64,000 bases of DNA from Acidobacteriaceae bacterium (GCA_003165075.1 PLSM01000096.1:17155-81154), one strand, 5' to 3'. Positions 28,401 through 37,342 are shown, counted from the stretch's first letter. Program-made: numbers and translations. The notes: generated by a model from the letters alone, not told the origin.

Positions 28401-28856
28401 AAGGTCGACAACACGCTGTGCGTCGATGACCTCGCTGATGGTTGCATCCACCAGGTCTACGTTTTGCCCGGTGTCGCCTGTGACCTGCACGACCTCGGTA
28501 TTTGAACCGACTTTCAAGTGGGCGAGAACCGAAATGTTCTGGTCAACCTGAAGAACGATTCCTTTCTGCAGGTAGCCTTCAAATCCTGTTGCCTCTACTT
28601 TCACCGTGTAGTTCCCGACGGGCAGAATCGGGAAAGTCACGTCACCGCCGTCGTCTGAAATGGCGGCGCGCGACTCGTTCGTACCTTCGTTAATGACTGT
28701 TACCTTCGCTCCCGCAACCGGAGCTCCGGAGGGATCGGTAACCGTACCGACAATCTTGCCTGTCGGTCCGACGGCATGGGTTGGAATTGTCGAGCAAACC
28801 AAGGCCAAGAATGCCACGATGGCCCAAGCTGCCTGACGCGTCAAAAACCTCTTCAT
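25407..28856 (-). CDS. TonB-dependent receptor, Oar-like (alpha-galactoside locus)
   Basis: Encodes 1149 residues. The ATG at 28856 has a GGAGA ribosome binding site. Signal peptide (AAWAIVAFLALVCSTIPTHA), carboxypeptidase-regulatory-like domain (GKIVGTVTDPSGAPVAGAKV, residues ~33-115), plug domain with VDLPLNGRDTLQLQYIMPGV and SSGGLINAASKAGTNSFHGG, then a beta-barrel ending in the aromatic LKYLF. It is the import receptor for the locus; alpha-galactosides are the likely substrate from the flanking GH36 and GH27 genes. A strong promoter and several GAAAACG boxes lie 265-360 bp upstream. Confidence 0.9.
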   Translation of the reverse strand: MKRFLTRQAAWAIVAFLALVCSTIPTHAVGPTGKIVGTVTDPSGAPVAGAKVTVINEGTNESRAAISDDGGDVTFPILPVGNYTVKVEATGFEGYLQKGIVLQVDQNISVLAHLKVGSNTEVVQVTGDTGQNVDLVDATISEVIDAQRVVDLPLNGRDTLQLQYIMPGVSYDNNGVAHGQGQHEGVVVNGNRPGSNYYLLDGVDMTDSYLSVAPVFPAPDALQEFDIQTSNFTAQYGRSSGGLINAASKAGTNSFHGGVFEFFRNTVLDSHNYFDPAGLQKPALKLNQYGGYAGGPILKGKTFFFGYWQGTRQRKDETVTIGQVLTASENPNSTSDGSALFPAGSIIDPTTGAPFATDGLIPANRIDPVAKAMVAKLLMYTPNNGGVGYTYHAPSADNEDSLNENQYLARIDHNFGTKDLLFGRFFFNQDLSTGYGAGNMDLPHDKYFRNQNVVLDWNHTFSPRLINTAVAGFTRVAHHRGTTVSDGWGTFGSMPGSEAAGIPSEFYVNISGGANNNGDGTFIQNRQTWQYTDFLSYVRGKHSISVGGDFRKEAVNRIEDYFTDPIFNFSGQYSDPNQLEGGNGTTALADMLLGLPNYFNLQTEVRSDLRHTAMDLYVQDNYKVNRHLTVDAGFRWEPFLPPVDNLNDQICFDPTFKTQSTFYPTAPPGFTFPGPPLSLKADGHGDLGCPRSMVPNRMKNVAPRLGFNIDPFANGKTSIRVAYGIFWDQARLIAWNRYSTAQPFDENFQLNGAIPTNNVPTTGALAGYDIININPGVINPFPFIIPRTAAQRAAFSPSYTINGTPYWPTSAEGTVLPPNFNEGYAGQWNLSIDQELAKNWVVTVSYIGNHGTHLFLSRDINYAPISSYDKTQTLSQNQSTINNRRLFAYDGNCGINQVTKLANPCLGQTQEEANQGWSNYDAFDVTINHRFANGFSLMASYVFGKYLDLVSYGAEGGLGPRNPLDFRQNYGPSDNDVRNRFTSSYIYQLPKLKSAHGVLAGIVNDWQNQGVFIAQTGSPYSINSNGDTAATGIGGEFADLVSGVSTSPAHRGVSSYFNPAAFTQAADGTYGTSSRNMLFGPSRVNMDFSLFKEFPILEAGKLQFRSEFFNLFNHPNFGNPSNSIGNGNIGQLTSAGDGRIAQFALKYLF

Positions 28857-29120
28857 GGTTGTCTCCTAAAATCCTAAAAGAAGTGACCGTGTTTTTGTCA
28901 GTCCGCAAACAGATCTCGCACAACTGTGAATGCCCAGTTTGTTAGACCTTCATCTTTCATTGGGCGAGAAGTGTTTGCTGATACGGCTCCGAATCCACTT
29001 CACATCAAGGATTCCGTGTTGTTTTTTCTCTGACTTCGTTCTACATTCCGAAAACGTTGTCCAAAACTATTCAGATCTTCCTATTCATGCGGACTGGAAC
29101 GAGTTGTTTCAAACCGGTCC

Positions 29121-29137
29121 GGGAAAACGCTTTCTGG
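29121..29137. promoter_or_regulatory. LacI-type palindromic operator upstream of TonB receptor
   Basis: GGGAAAACGCTTTCTGG, centred on the palindrome GAAA-ACGC-TTTC, lies about 24 bp downstream of the -10 box of the - strand promoter. It matches 32044-32060 in front of the GH27 gene at 13 of 17 positions. Further GAAAACG boxes occur at 29050-29056 (+) and 29212-29218 (-). The central CG and flanking A/T arms are typical of LacI-family operators. Confidence 0.55.
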
Positions 29138-29160
29138 GCACCGTTCATCGAATCGCCCGA

Positions 29161-29189
29161 AATATACGCACCCGGAAAGTCATTGTCAA
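29161..29189 (-). promoter_or_regulatory. sigma-70-type promoter for the TonB receptor
   Basis: Read on the - strand: TTGACA (29189-29184), 17 bp, TATATT (29166-29161). This near-consensus promoter would start transcription near 29154 and give a ~300-nt leader to the receptor gene. A GAAAACG box flanks it on each side. Confidence 0.65.
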
Positions 29190-29408
29190 GGCTTTTTCAG
29201 GTTTGGGTAATCGTTTTCACTGACAAGGCGAATTTATCCTATCAAACTCGCAAGAATTACTTGAAAATCAGCCGCATAGAGCCACCCCAAAAGGCGCCTC
29301 AGTCCCTGCCCGTCCCAACGGGCGATTCCCAGGAACCGGTAGATCGACACAGGGGGTGGAGGAAGTCAGATTTCTCCCCCAACCCCGCATCGGAGCGGCT
29401 CAAAGGCG

Positions 29409-31637
29409 CTATTGGTCCAGAGTCAGGATGCAAGCCATCATCTTGCGTGGGAAAATGACGCTGATTCCGTCCCCTTCTGTTTCAAGTCGTATGCCCTGGT
29501 CGCTGGGATAGAGGATCTTCATCTTCGGATCCGTCCTGGGAAGATGAACTCTCTCCTCACCCTTCAAGCGCCATACGGCGATGAAGTTGCTGTGCGGTGA
29601 GCGCATGCCGAGAGAGATCGGGGAGATGGTGTCTGTCATATCGGGCAGGCCAAGCGGGTAATAGGGCACGGCTGACCCGATATGAGGCCGAATTCGTTCC
29701 TTATAAATTCGCAGGCCGTTCTTTACCTGCGCAAAACTGGCCGGGCTCAACTCCGCCAGGTGACCGCTCTGATGAATCCTGAACAACATGGCGTTGACCA
29801 GGTTGAAGGTGGCCGCGTCCGAGTCGCCATTGGCCAGTTGGTAAGACCAGATGGCGAGCTGCTCGGGCAGCACGGCGGCCGATTCGCCCACCTCGATGGC
29901 AGGGTAGAGACGGTAATCCTCCTGGTCACTTGAGGACTGGAGTTGCAAGTGCGAAAGCATGGCATATTCCATCCGCCCCCCGCCGCTTCCGCAGTTCTCG
30001 ATGGTCAAATCGGGATAACGCGCCAGAACTTCGTCCAGCCATGCAAGGTGTGCCCGGTTGTGTTCCAGGAGTCCCTGGCCGGGGCTATCCGCTTGATACT
30101 CCGTCCCTTCGAGGCCGTCGACGTTGTAGTCCATCTTGATGTATCCCACCTTGTACTCCCCGACCATGCGGTCCACAACACTGTGCAGGTATGCGCGCAC
30201 TTCAGGGTTGCGGAGGTCGAGTAAATAGCGTGAATGGTCTATAACCCGTTTGCCATGCCGCTGGAAGAACCAGGCGTCAGGCTTGTTTTTCAGTGGAGAA
30301 TGAATGCCGATCACTTCAGGTTCGAGCCACAGTCCCGGCACCATTCCCTTGGCCCTGATGCGGTCCAGCACCTCTTGAAGACCGCCGGGGAAGCGTGTCT
30401 TGGATGGCTGCCACGCCCCAACGGATCCCCACCAATCCTCATTCAACTCCGCATACCAGCCGGCATCGATCACGAAGTACTCACAGCCGGCCGCTGCCGC
30501 CGCTTCGATCAACGGCAGTTCCTTGGCAGTTGTCGGGTCACCTTCCAGACAGTTCATATAGTCGTTGAAAATCACGGGGAGATTGCGGGTGTCGGCGCGC
30601 GGGCGAAGGCACGCGGCACGACGGTACCGGGTCAGGGCGTCGACCGCCTCTTCAAAGCTGCCGCGGACACATCCGACCGCCGCGGGAACAGTCGTATACA
30701 TCTCCCCGGGGCTGAGGACCTTCCACGCGTGACCATGGAGCTCGTCCGGGCCGCCGATATAGGCGTAGACGGCCTTGTCCTCGGTGTTCGCAAGCTCCCA
30801 GTGCCAGGTGCCGTTATGTTCAATCTGCCAGAACCACGTGACGCCTAGCTCGGTGTTTTCGATCACGCCCATGGGGAGATAGCGCTGCGTCGACCAGGTG
30901 CCGATGCTGTCGAATGCAGCCGGCGAGACCGTAAAGTTGCCATTGTCTATAAAGCCTGCCCGCGAGGGCTTCACCGCCCGCCATTGCGCCTCGGCTTGCC
31001 AAGTATTTTGCGCAAAGTGGATGAGAAGTTCCTGTTCGAACCGGCGCGGCGAGGCCAGATTGTAGAGCATCGCCGAACTGAGGTATTCGATGCCCACATT
31101 CTGGTGGCCGCGATTCGTCACCCGTGCACTTCTGCGTACCACCGGCAGATTCGCGAAGGTCTCATAGATCGACTCAACCTCCAAACCGAGCACAGGATCT
31201 GACTGATGGATAGTAAAGCGTTTACCGAGCGCCGTAGAAACTTCACTCTTGCCCGTGTAAACCAACCTCGAACCCGGAGTTCCTCCCGTCAATTTCAGGC
31301 CATGATGGTCGTTTGGATCCTCGCCCGTGCAGTGCAGGGACGTCTCGATTCCTGAAATCGCGGTCGGTGCAGGAATATCCTTTGGCGGAGCAATCCCCGG
31401 CGGCAACAGCGTTCTGGAGCGGATTCTCTTGTCAAGAAATTCGAAGGAAAACACCATGCCCGGCGCAGCCCATTCAAACGGCTCAAAGACCGGCGGAGAG
31501 AGCACGCCGTTGTCCTGACTCTCTTCGTGACTTGCAGCAGCCAACTCCGAAGCATACGCCCGCAGCTTCGAAGTGAGCGCGCCGGCAGTGAGCATCCCCG
31601 TACCTTGCAAGAACAATCTCCTGTCAATTCCAGGCAT
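29409..31637 (-). CDS. GH36-type alpha-galactosidase, Tat-like export (copy 2)
   Basis: Encodes 742 residues. The N-terminus (DRRLFLQGTGMLTAGALTSK) looks like a Tat signal, unlike the Sec-type signal of the copy at 18031. GH36 landmarks are clear: FVIDAGWYAELNEDWWGSVG, GLWLEPEVIG, YIKMDYN with the nucleophile Asp, and ENCGSGGGRMEYAM followed by SSSDQEDYR with the acid/base Asp. It has the full N-terminal beta-sandwich and a small C-terminal beta domain. It should cleave terminal alpha-galactose residues. The ATG at 31637 is preceded by AGGAGAAAC. It is divergent from the GH27 gene. Confidence 0.9.
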   Translation of the reverse strand: MPGIDRRLFLQGTGMLTAGALTSKLRAYASELAAASHEESQDNGVLSPPVFEPFEWAAPGMVFSFEFLDKRIRSRTLLPPGIAPPKDIPAPTAISGIETSLHCTGEDPNDHHGLKLTGGTPGSRLVYTGKSEVSTALGKRFTIHQSDPVLGLEVESIYETFANLPVVRRSARVTNRGHQNVGIEYLSSAMLYNLASPRRFEQELLIHFAQNTWQAEAQWRAVKPSRAGFIDNGNFTVSPAAFDSIGTWSTQRYLPMGVIENTELGVTWFWQIEHNGTWHWELANTEDKAVYAYIGGPDELHGHAWKVLSPGEMYTTVPAAVGCVRGSFEEAVDALTRYRRAACLRPRADTRNLPVIFNDYMNCLEGDPTTAKELPLIEAAAAAGCEYFVIDAGWYAELNEDWWGSVGAWQPSKTRFPGGLQEVLDRIRAKGMVPGLWLEPEVIGIHSPLKNKPDAWFFQRHGKRVIDHSRYLLDLRNPEVRAYLHSVVDRMVGEYKVGYIKMDYNVDGLEGTEYQADSPGQGLLEHNRAHLAWLDEVLARYPDLTIENCGSGGGRMEYAMLSHLQLQSSSDQEDYRLYPAIEVGESAAVLPEQLAIWSYQLANGDSDAATFNLVNAMLFRIHQSGHLAELSPASFAQVKNGLRIYKERIRPHIGSAVPYYPLGLPDMTDTISPISLGMRSPHSNFIAVWRLKGEERVHLPRTDPKMKILYPSDQGIRLETEGDGISVIFPRKMMACILTLDQ

Positions 31638-31964
31638 TTCGTTTCTCCTGTTCGTCCATCGCAGCGATCGCCAATCTGATCTGGCAAGTCATACTACATC
31701 CCAATCCGTCGCTGCAACAACGCGAGTCGCGGAGGAACCGGAGCGACATATGAAGAGCCAACCTCTCTTTGAATGCGATTTCGATGTCCCGGCAGGAGGT
31801 GAATTTCTGCTTTGTTGGGTGCCTCGTTCTTTGGCGGATTCATTCAAATTGCGCAGGCCGGATCCTGCGCAGGTGTGCAATCCACTGTTCCTCTTCGCCG
31901 GGTCCGCGGTGCAGATATCCACTGAAGATGGGACCGGCCCTGGCGAGGCGCAGGAAGCAGAGAA
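31638..31964. other. divergent intergenic region, left part
   Basis: Contains overlapping short frames (for example 31750-31968 +) with no recognisable domain. Together with the promoter at 31965 it separates the two divergent alpha-galactosidase genes. No convincing gene. Confidence 0.35.
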
Positions 31965-31994
31965 TTGACAATTTCTTTTGCCGATCACTATATT
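31965..31994 (+). promoter_or_regulatory. sigma-70-type promoter for the GH27 gene
   Basis: TTGACA at 31965-31970, 18 bp, TATATT at 31989-31994. It is nearly the same promoter as the one in front of the TonB receptor (TTGACA, 17 bp, TATATT) and, like it, is followed by the shared palindrome. Transcription should begin near 32001. Confidence 0.65.
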
Positions 31995-32043
31995 TGTGTC
32001 GCTCGCGGGCAGCGAGCTATGGAGGCCCGCAATCGCCCGCCAC

Positions 32044-32060
32044 GGGAAAACGTTTGCCAG
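32044..32060. promoter_or_regulatory. LacI-type palindromic operator upstream of GH27 gene
   Basis: GGGAAAACGTTTGCCAG; the core GG-A-AAACGTTT-G-CC is an imperfect palindrome centred on CG. It lies about 45 bp after the predicted transcription start, where a bound repressor would block elongation. It matches the site at 29121-29137. Confidence 0.55.
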
Positions 32061-32116
32061 AACTTGACCTTTGAATCACAGCTCCATTCACCGGCATTCT
32101 CCAGGAGCCCACTTCC

Positions 32117-33664
32117 ATGCTGAAACCTCTTTTCTTCGCTTTGACTCTCGGTCTTTGCACATGCTCACTTGCTCAACCCAACGCCCAATCGAGCCTTGAT
32201 GGCTTTTGGCAATACACCGTGCCCAACGGCGGCACCACCTTTTTCGCGTTGAAGCAGTCGGGCGAATCCATCACCGCGTCGGAAGCGGATTGGAAGATGC
32301 CGTTGACCGGCACACTTCAAGGCAACAAACTGCACCTTACCGTGAGTGCCAAGTTCGGCAACGAGACCTTTGAGATTCTTTATGAAGGTGTCCGCGAGTC
32401 CGCTGACAAATTTGAGCTCAATGAAAAGGCGCCTGGGGTCCGCCCCGGAGAGGTAATCGAAAGAAAGGGCACTCTGCAGCGAGTTAGCCGCGAAGTGGTC
32501 TATCCGGAACGGCTGTCCCTGCCTCCGCTCGCGGACCAACCCGACAACGGCCTCGTCCGCACGCCGCCTATGGGCTGGAATAGCTGGAATCATTATCACG
32601 ACCAGTTTGACGACGCTACCGTACGGCAAATGGCGGACGCCATGATCTCCAGTGGAATGGCTGCAGCGGGCTACAAATACATCATTGTCGACGAAGGCTG
32701 GTCCAGTTCCCGCGATGCCAACGGAAATATCGTCGGAAATGCGCGCTTTCCCGATATGAAGGCCCTGGCCGACTACGTTCACTCCAAGGGTCTCAAGATC
32801 GGCATCTACTCCTCGCCCGGGCCACAGGTTTGCGGTGGCTATCAAGGAAGCTACGGCCACGAGGAACAAGACGCCAAGACTTTCGCTGACTGGGGTTACG
32901 ACTACCTGAAATACGATTGGTGCGGCGCCAGCCGCATCTATCAGCGCACCCCGGCAGATCTCGAAGGAGCCTACCAGAAAATGGCAGCAGCACTCGCCAA
33001 GACGAATCGCCCTTTAGTCTTCAGTTTGTGTGAATACGGATGGGGTGATGTGTGGAAGTGGGGCGCCAAGGCTGGTGGCAACCTCTGGCGTACGACCGGC
33101 GATATCTCCGACCACTGGGCATCCATGGACCGAATCGGGTTCGCCCAGCTTGACATCACACAATTTTCGAAACCCGGTCACTGGAACGACCCGGACATGC
33201 TGGAGGTGGGCAACGGCGGCATGACCGCCGACGAATATCGCACCCACATGAGCCTTTGGGCATTGCTGCGGGCGCCATTGATTGCCGGAAACGATCTGCG
33301 CACCATGACGGAGGAAACCAAATCGATCCTGATGAACGCTGAGGTCATTGCCATCGATCAGGACCCGGAAGCATTGCCGGTACAGCGCACTCCACCGCAA
33401 GCCACATCCGAAGTCCTGGTTCGCCCGCTCGCCAACGAGGCCGTTGCCGTCGGGCTGTTCAACCGTGGCTCCGCGCCGGCGCAAATCGGCTTTCGCTGGG
33501 ACAGCCTGCATCTCAACGCCAACCTCGGCGGTAAGTCGCTGGAAGCCCGCGACCTCTGGAAGCACGAAGGCATTTCGGTAACCGGCGACTCCTACACGGC
33601 AACCGTACCTCCACATGGAGTTGTACTGGTGCGCGTTGCCGTTAAGCAGTTCGGCACGTTCTAA
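32117..33664 (+). CDS. GH27 alpha-galactosidase, secreted
   Basis: Encodes 515 residues with a signal peptide (PLFFALTLGLCTCSLAQ) and an AGGAG ribosome binding site. Residues ~25-125 form an extra N-terminal beta-rich domain not found in minimal GH27 enzymes. The GH27 barrel starts at TPPMGWNSWN (residue ~149). The nucleophile is Asp267 in YLKYDWCG, and the acid/base is Asp329 in WRTTGDISDHW by alignment with the human lysosomal enzyme's motif. WNDPDML is also present, and a C-terminal beta-sandwich follows. It hydrolyses terminal alpha-galactose, complementing the two GH36 enzymes. It has its own promoter and operator and is followed by a second CRTAC1 gene. Confidence 0.93.
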   Translation: MLKPLFFALTLGLCTCSLAQPNAQSSLDGFWQYTVPNGGTTFFALKQSGESITASEADWKMPLTGTLQGNKLHLTVSAKFGNETFEILYEGVRESADKFELNEKAPGVRPGEVIERKGTLQRVSREVVYPERLSLPPLADQPDNGLVRTPPMGWNSWNHYHDQFDDATVRQMADAMISSGMAAAGYKYIIVDEGWSSSRDANGNIVGNARFPDMKALADYVHSKGLKIGIYSSPGPQVCGGYQGSYGHEEQDAKTFADWGYDYLKYDWCGASRIYQRTPADLEGAYQKMAAALAKTNRPLVFSLCEYGWGDVWKWGAKAGGNLWRTTGDISDHWASMDRIGFAQLDITQFSKPGHWNDPDMLEVGNGGMTADEYRTHMSLWALLRAPLIAGNDLRTMTEETKSILMNAEVIAIDQDPEALPVQRTPPQATSEVLVRPLANEAVAVGLFNRGSAPAQIGFRWDSLHLNANLGGKSLEARDLWKHEGISVTGDSYTATVPPHGVVLVRVAVKQFGTF

Positions 33665-33826
33665 ACCACCGTGCCTGTGCGACCGGCGTGAACCAAGAAT
33701 CCGCGCGCCGGTTGAGTATGTGAGAATGTTGCACTCTTGACGCGAGGGACGTGCGCGTTGCGGCGTCGCTTAGGGGATCATGGCAAGAATGTCATATAGT
33801 ACACTGCCCCCTGGTGGAGACCATCC

Positions 33827-35692
33827 TTGTTTGCCCGCGCGCTTTTTTCGTGCTTCTTGATCTTCTTTTCCCTGCTCGCGCCGTGCGGATGGGCCCAGAC
33901 CGCTCAACCTCAGAAGGGCGGATCGGGCGGAATGGCCACCGGCGGCGTCTTCAAGCCGGTCTTTGATTCCACGCACCGCCCCATCACCGCTGGCGGTACG
34001 GTCAAGACAGGCCCCATCGTTTTCAAGAATATTGCCGAGCAGGCTGGCCTTACCAAGTGGCGTCATACGGCAGGAACACCGGAAAAGAACTTCATTCTTG
34101 AAGCCAAGGGTGCCGGAGTCGCGCTACTTGACTATGACAACGACGGTTGGCTTGACATCTACCTGGTGAACGGCTCGACCTACAAGGCCCTGGATGGCCA
34201 GGAAGCGCCACCGCGGGCGGCGCTATTTCATAACAATCACGATGGAACCTTCACCAACGTGGCAACCCAAGCTGGCGTTACGAATGACCGCTGGGGCTAC
34301 GGCGTTGTCGTGGGCGACTTCGACAACGACGGTTGGCCGGATATCTATGTAACGAACTTCGGGAAGAACCGCCTCTATCACAATAATCACGACGGAACAT
34401 TCACCGACGTGGCGGAGAAGGCCGGAGTGGCCCTTGGCAGTTGGTCCACCGGCGCGACGTTCGGCGACTACGATGGCGATGGCCGACTCGACCTTTTCGT
34501 CGCTGGCTATCTTCGGTATGACGTCAAGAATCCTCCCGCCCCGGGCTCCACCAGCGTCAATTACAGTTCCTGCCAATTCCGGGGCACGCCGGTGATGTGC
34601 GGCCCGCGTGGAATCCAGGGCGAGCACGACCATCTCTTTCGCAACAATGGAGACGGCACCTTCACCGATGTCAGCGCGGAGCTCGGCGTCAGCGATCCGG
34701 ACGGATATTTTGGCCTGGGCGCACTGTTTGTCGACGTGAACAACGATGGCAAGCCCGATCTCGCCGTTGCCAATGACTCGTCGCCGAATTATCTCTACAT
34801 CAACAAAGGGAACGGCACTTTTGACGATCGGAGTTACCTGAGCGGCTATGCTCTCAATGGTGACGGGCGCGAGATGGCAAACATGGGCATTGCGGCCGGC
34901 GACTACGAAAACAATGGGCACCTTGATTTGGTGAACACCACGTTTTCCGATGACAATGACGTCCTGTTTAGAAACGACGGCACCGGTATCTTCACTGACG
35001 TCAGCTATGAATCGGGTATCGCGCAACCCACCATTCCATTTGTCGGCTTTGGCGATGGATTCCTCGACTACGACAACGACGGATGGAAGGACCTGCTGAT
35101 TGCCAACGGTCATGTCTATCCGAAGGTCGACAAACACCCCGAGTGGGGCACCACTTACGCTCAGCGTCCGCTGCTCTTTCATAACTTGAAGAACGGAAAA
35201 TTCGAGCTGGTTCCCGCAGTCGAGGGAACGGGACTGGCTGAGCTAAGCGTGGGCCGCGGCGCCGCATTCGGAGACATTTTTAACGACGGCAAAATCGATG
35301 TCGTTATCAATAATGTCGACGGAGTTCCCACGCTGCTTCGCAATGTGAATCCAGATCATCACCACTGGGTCGAGTTGAAGCTCACCGGCGGTCCTCGGGG
35401 CCCCCGCGACGCAGTAGGCTCGACTGTTTACCTTAACGCGGGCGGCATTCGCCAGCGGGGAGATGTGTTGAGTGGCGGCAGTTACCTCTCCTCCAATGAT
35501 CCTCGCGTCCACTTTGGGCTGGGGGATGCCTCAAGTATCGACAGTGCCGAGATTCACTGGTCCAGCGGAGAGAGAGAATCCATCAACCTGCCCGCTCCTG
35601 ATCGCATCTATACGGTCACTGAAGGAAAGGGCATCACGTCTGCCCTGTGCGACGGCAAAGTCTGCTCCGTAAAAACAAGCAGCAAGCCCTGA
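33827..35692 (+). CDS. CRTAC1-type FG-GAP/UnbV protein, exported (copy 2)
   Basis: Encodes 621 residues from a TTG start at 33827 with GGTGGAG upstream. Signal peptide (LFSCFLIFFSLLAPCGWA). Residues ~95-480 carry repeated calcium-binding loops (LLDYDNDGWLDIYLVNG, VVGDFDNDGWPDIYVTNFG, FGDYDGDGRLDLFVAGY) forming a beta-propeller. The C-terminus is an ASPIC/UnbV domain (SGGSYLSSNDPRVHFGLGDA). It shares architecture with the protein at 22259-24088 but has a Sec rather than Tat-like signal. It follows the GH27 gene on the same strand after 160 bp. Ligand and role are unknown; a surface or periplasmic glycan-binding role is inferred from context. Confidence 0.88.
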   Translation: MFARALFSCFLIFFSLLAPCGWAQTAQPQKGGSGGMATGGVFKPVFDSTHRPITAGGTVKTGPIVFKNIAEQAGLTKWRHTAGTPEKNFILEAKGAGVALLDYDNDGWLDIYLVNGSTYKALDGQEAPPRAALFHNNHDGTFTNVATQAGVTNDRWGYGVVVGDFDNDGWPDIYVTNFGKNRLYHNNHDGTFTDVAEKAGVALGSWSTGATFGDYDGDGRLDLFVAGYLRYDVKNPPAPGSTSVNYSSCQFRGTPVMCGPRGIQGEHDHLFRNNGDGTFTDVSAELGVSDPDGYFGLGALFVDVNNDGKPDLAVANDSSPNYLYINKGNGTFDDRSYLSGYALNGDGREMANMGIAAGDYENNGHLDLVNTTFSDDNDVLFRNDGTGIFTDVSYESGIAQPTIPFVGFGDGFLDYDNDGWKDLLIANGHVYPKVDKHPEWGTTYAQRPLLFHNLKNGKFELVPAVEGTGLAELSVGRGAAFGDIFNDGKIDVVINNVDGVPTLLRNVNPDHHHWVELKLTGGPRGPRDAVGSTVYLNAGGIRQRGDVLSGGSYLSSNDPRVHFGLGDASSIDSAEIHWSSGERESINLPAPDRIYTVTEGKGITSALCDGKVCSVKTSSKP

Positions 35693-35820
35693 CAAGCTGA
35701 TGTTCTGGCGGCGATCCGGGATTCTGTACCAATCGCAACTAGATATCCTCGGTCAATGGTGAAGGGTACGGGCTTCAACCCCTGAAGGAGCACTTGCGCT
35801 GGAACAAGACTTGTTCGTCC

Positions 35821-37251
35821 TTATTGGCCCTTCGCCCCCGTTCCCTCCAGATATTTCCCCGCAAACTCCAGAAATGCCGCCCAGTTCGGCACCGGCGTAT
35901 GGCCGCCCGGATGCTGCCGGAACCCCAGATCCCCATCCATCAGCCCCGTCTCGATCGGCGGAAACTGTTGCGTTCCCAAGTCTTTTTTCCCCAGCAGCCG
36001 GTACACCGGCCCCGCCGCCACCTCGGCCACGAACATCCCACGCGCATCCGCCCATCCGTCCCCTGGAGATTTGCCCGGCTCGTCTCTTACGCTTGAACCG
36101 GCACCCACAAACACCGGCCGTGGCGCGCACAAGGCGATCAGCTCATGGTTATCCACCGGCAGATCCCCGGGGTTCAGCGGCCCCGCATACTTCAGCAGGT
36201 TCCCGGCCATCCATTGGTAGAGATACACGTTCATCAGGTGGCTCAGCGGCTCTCCATAAATGTGCCGGTAGAGCTTCGCTCCGCCCTCGCCTGAAGAACT
36301 GCTGTACACAATCGCGAACCGCGGGTCGTAGGCCATCGCCACCAGCGCCGTCTTCCCCAGCCGCGAGTGCCCCTCGATCCCCACATGCTTTGCATCAACG
36401 CTCTTATCCGTCTCCAGGTAGTCCAGCAGCCGGCTTGCTCCCCAGGCCCAGGCCTTCAACGCGCCCCAGTCCTCCACCCCGCGCGGCTGCCCTTTGTTCA
36501 TCAATCCAATAATCCCCTCTGTCAACCCCCCGCCGTCGTCCGCCTGAAAGCTCATCGGCGAAAGCACCGCAAAGCCCCACCCCTTGCCCAGCACCTGGCG
36601 TTCCCACGTCTGCCCATAATCGCCCAGCGCGCCCGAAGTCGTGTCGGAAAGCGGTCGCGCCAGCGATGCCTTGTACTCACCCGCAAAGGCCAACTCCATC
36701 ATCACCGGAACCGGCCCCGCCGCAGCGGCAGGGACGGTGAGCGTCGCGTCGATCGTCACCGCGATCTGCGGATAGCTGGAGTTGTCTACGTGCCCTGCCA
36801 ATCGCTTGGTCACCACCGCCACGCCGCCCATCGTCTCCGGCGTCCTGCTTACCACCTCCCAAGTGACCTTGGGCAGATCCGCCGGTGTCCGTCCCAGAAC
36901 CTCGCGGTCGTAGTCCTCCACGATCTCTGGCCGCCGCTCCTTCCACCACGCTTCTGCTGTCGTCACAGATTTGCCGTTCTTCTCCACCAGCACGGCGGGC
37001 AGCTTGGGATATACATTGGCCTTCGCCTCATCCCAGTTGGCATCCTTTTCCTCGCCCGGCCGCAGTTCCTTGATCCCCAGCAAGTCCATCAGCCGCCGAT
37101 GATCCTCCGGCGCCGTCAAATGAACCGGGGGAGACGCGGGCAGAGGCGGAGCCGTCTGCGCAGCCAGCCCCCTCGTGCCAGCAAGAACCACAAGAACCAC
37201 CGCCATCGAGCCACGCGCAACCGCCCACAACCCAACCATGACCTTCCTCAT
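35821..37251 (-). CDS. CE15 glucuronoyl esterase-like hydrolase, secreted
   Basis: Encodes 476 residues from the ATG at 37251, which follows GGGGTGG and begins a signal peptide (GSMAVVLVVLAGTRGLAAQ). The alpha/beta-hydrolase fold shows the nucleophile elbow GIEGHSRLGKTALVAMAYDP with the catalytic Ser, an acidic strand ending in SSSSGEGGAKLYRH, and a C-terminal His in HPGGHTPVPNW. CE15 enzymes cut the ester between lignin alcohols and 4-O-methyl-glucuronic acid on xylan. The usual elbow is GCSRxGK; here Cys is His, as in a number of bacterial members. It is convergent with the CRTAC1 gene and extends the locus to hemicellulose. Confidence 0.85.
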   Translation of the reverse strand: MRKVMVGLWAVARGSMAVVLVVLAGTRGLAAQTAPPLPASPPVHLTAPEDHRRLMDLLGIKELRPGEEKDANWDEAKANVYPKLPAVLVEKNGKSVTTAEAWWKERRPEIVEDYDREVLGRTPADLPKVTWEVVSRTPETMGGVAVVTKRLAGHVDNSSYPQIAVTIDATLTVPAAAAGPVPVMMELAFAGEYKASLARPLSDTTSGALGDYGQTWERQVLGKGWGFAVLSPMSFQADDGGGLTEGIIGLMNKGQPRGVEDWGALKAWAWGASRLLDYLETDKSVDAKHVGIEGHSRLGKTALVAMAYDPRFAIVYSSSSGEGGAKLYRHIYGEPLSHLMNVYLYQWMAGNLLKYAGPLNPGDLPVDNHELIALCAPRPVFVGAGSSVRDEPGKSPGDGWADARGMFVAEVAAGPVYRLLGKKDLGTQQFPPIETGLMDGDLGFRQHPGGHTPVPNWAAFLEFAGKYLEGTGAKGQ

Positions 37252-37342
37252 TTCCACCCCCGCGCCCCGCCGGGAGTCCTTCCCAAAACCAAAGAACTCA
37301 AGTCCTGCCGCGGAATGCCGATGAACCGAACGAATCACCTCT

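Noticed and set aside
34223..35182. A 319-codon - strand frame
   Set aside because: Antisense shadow of the FG-GAP repeats; its repeated VVVVE-type motifs mirror the DYDNDG repeats of the real gene.
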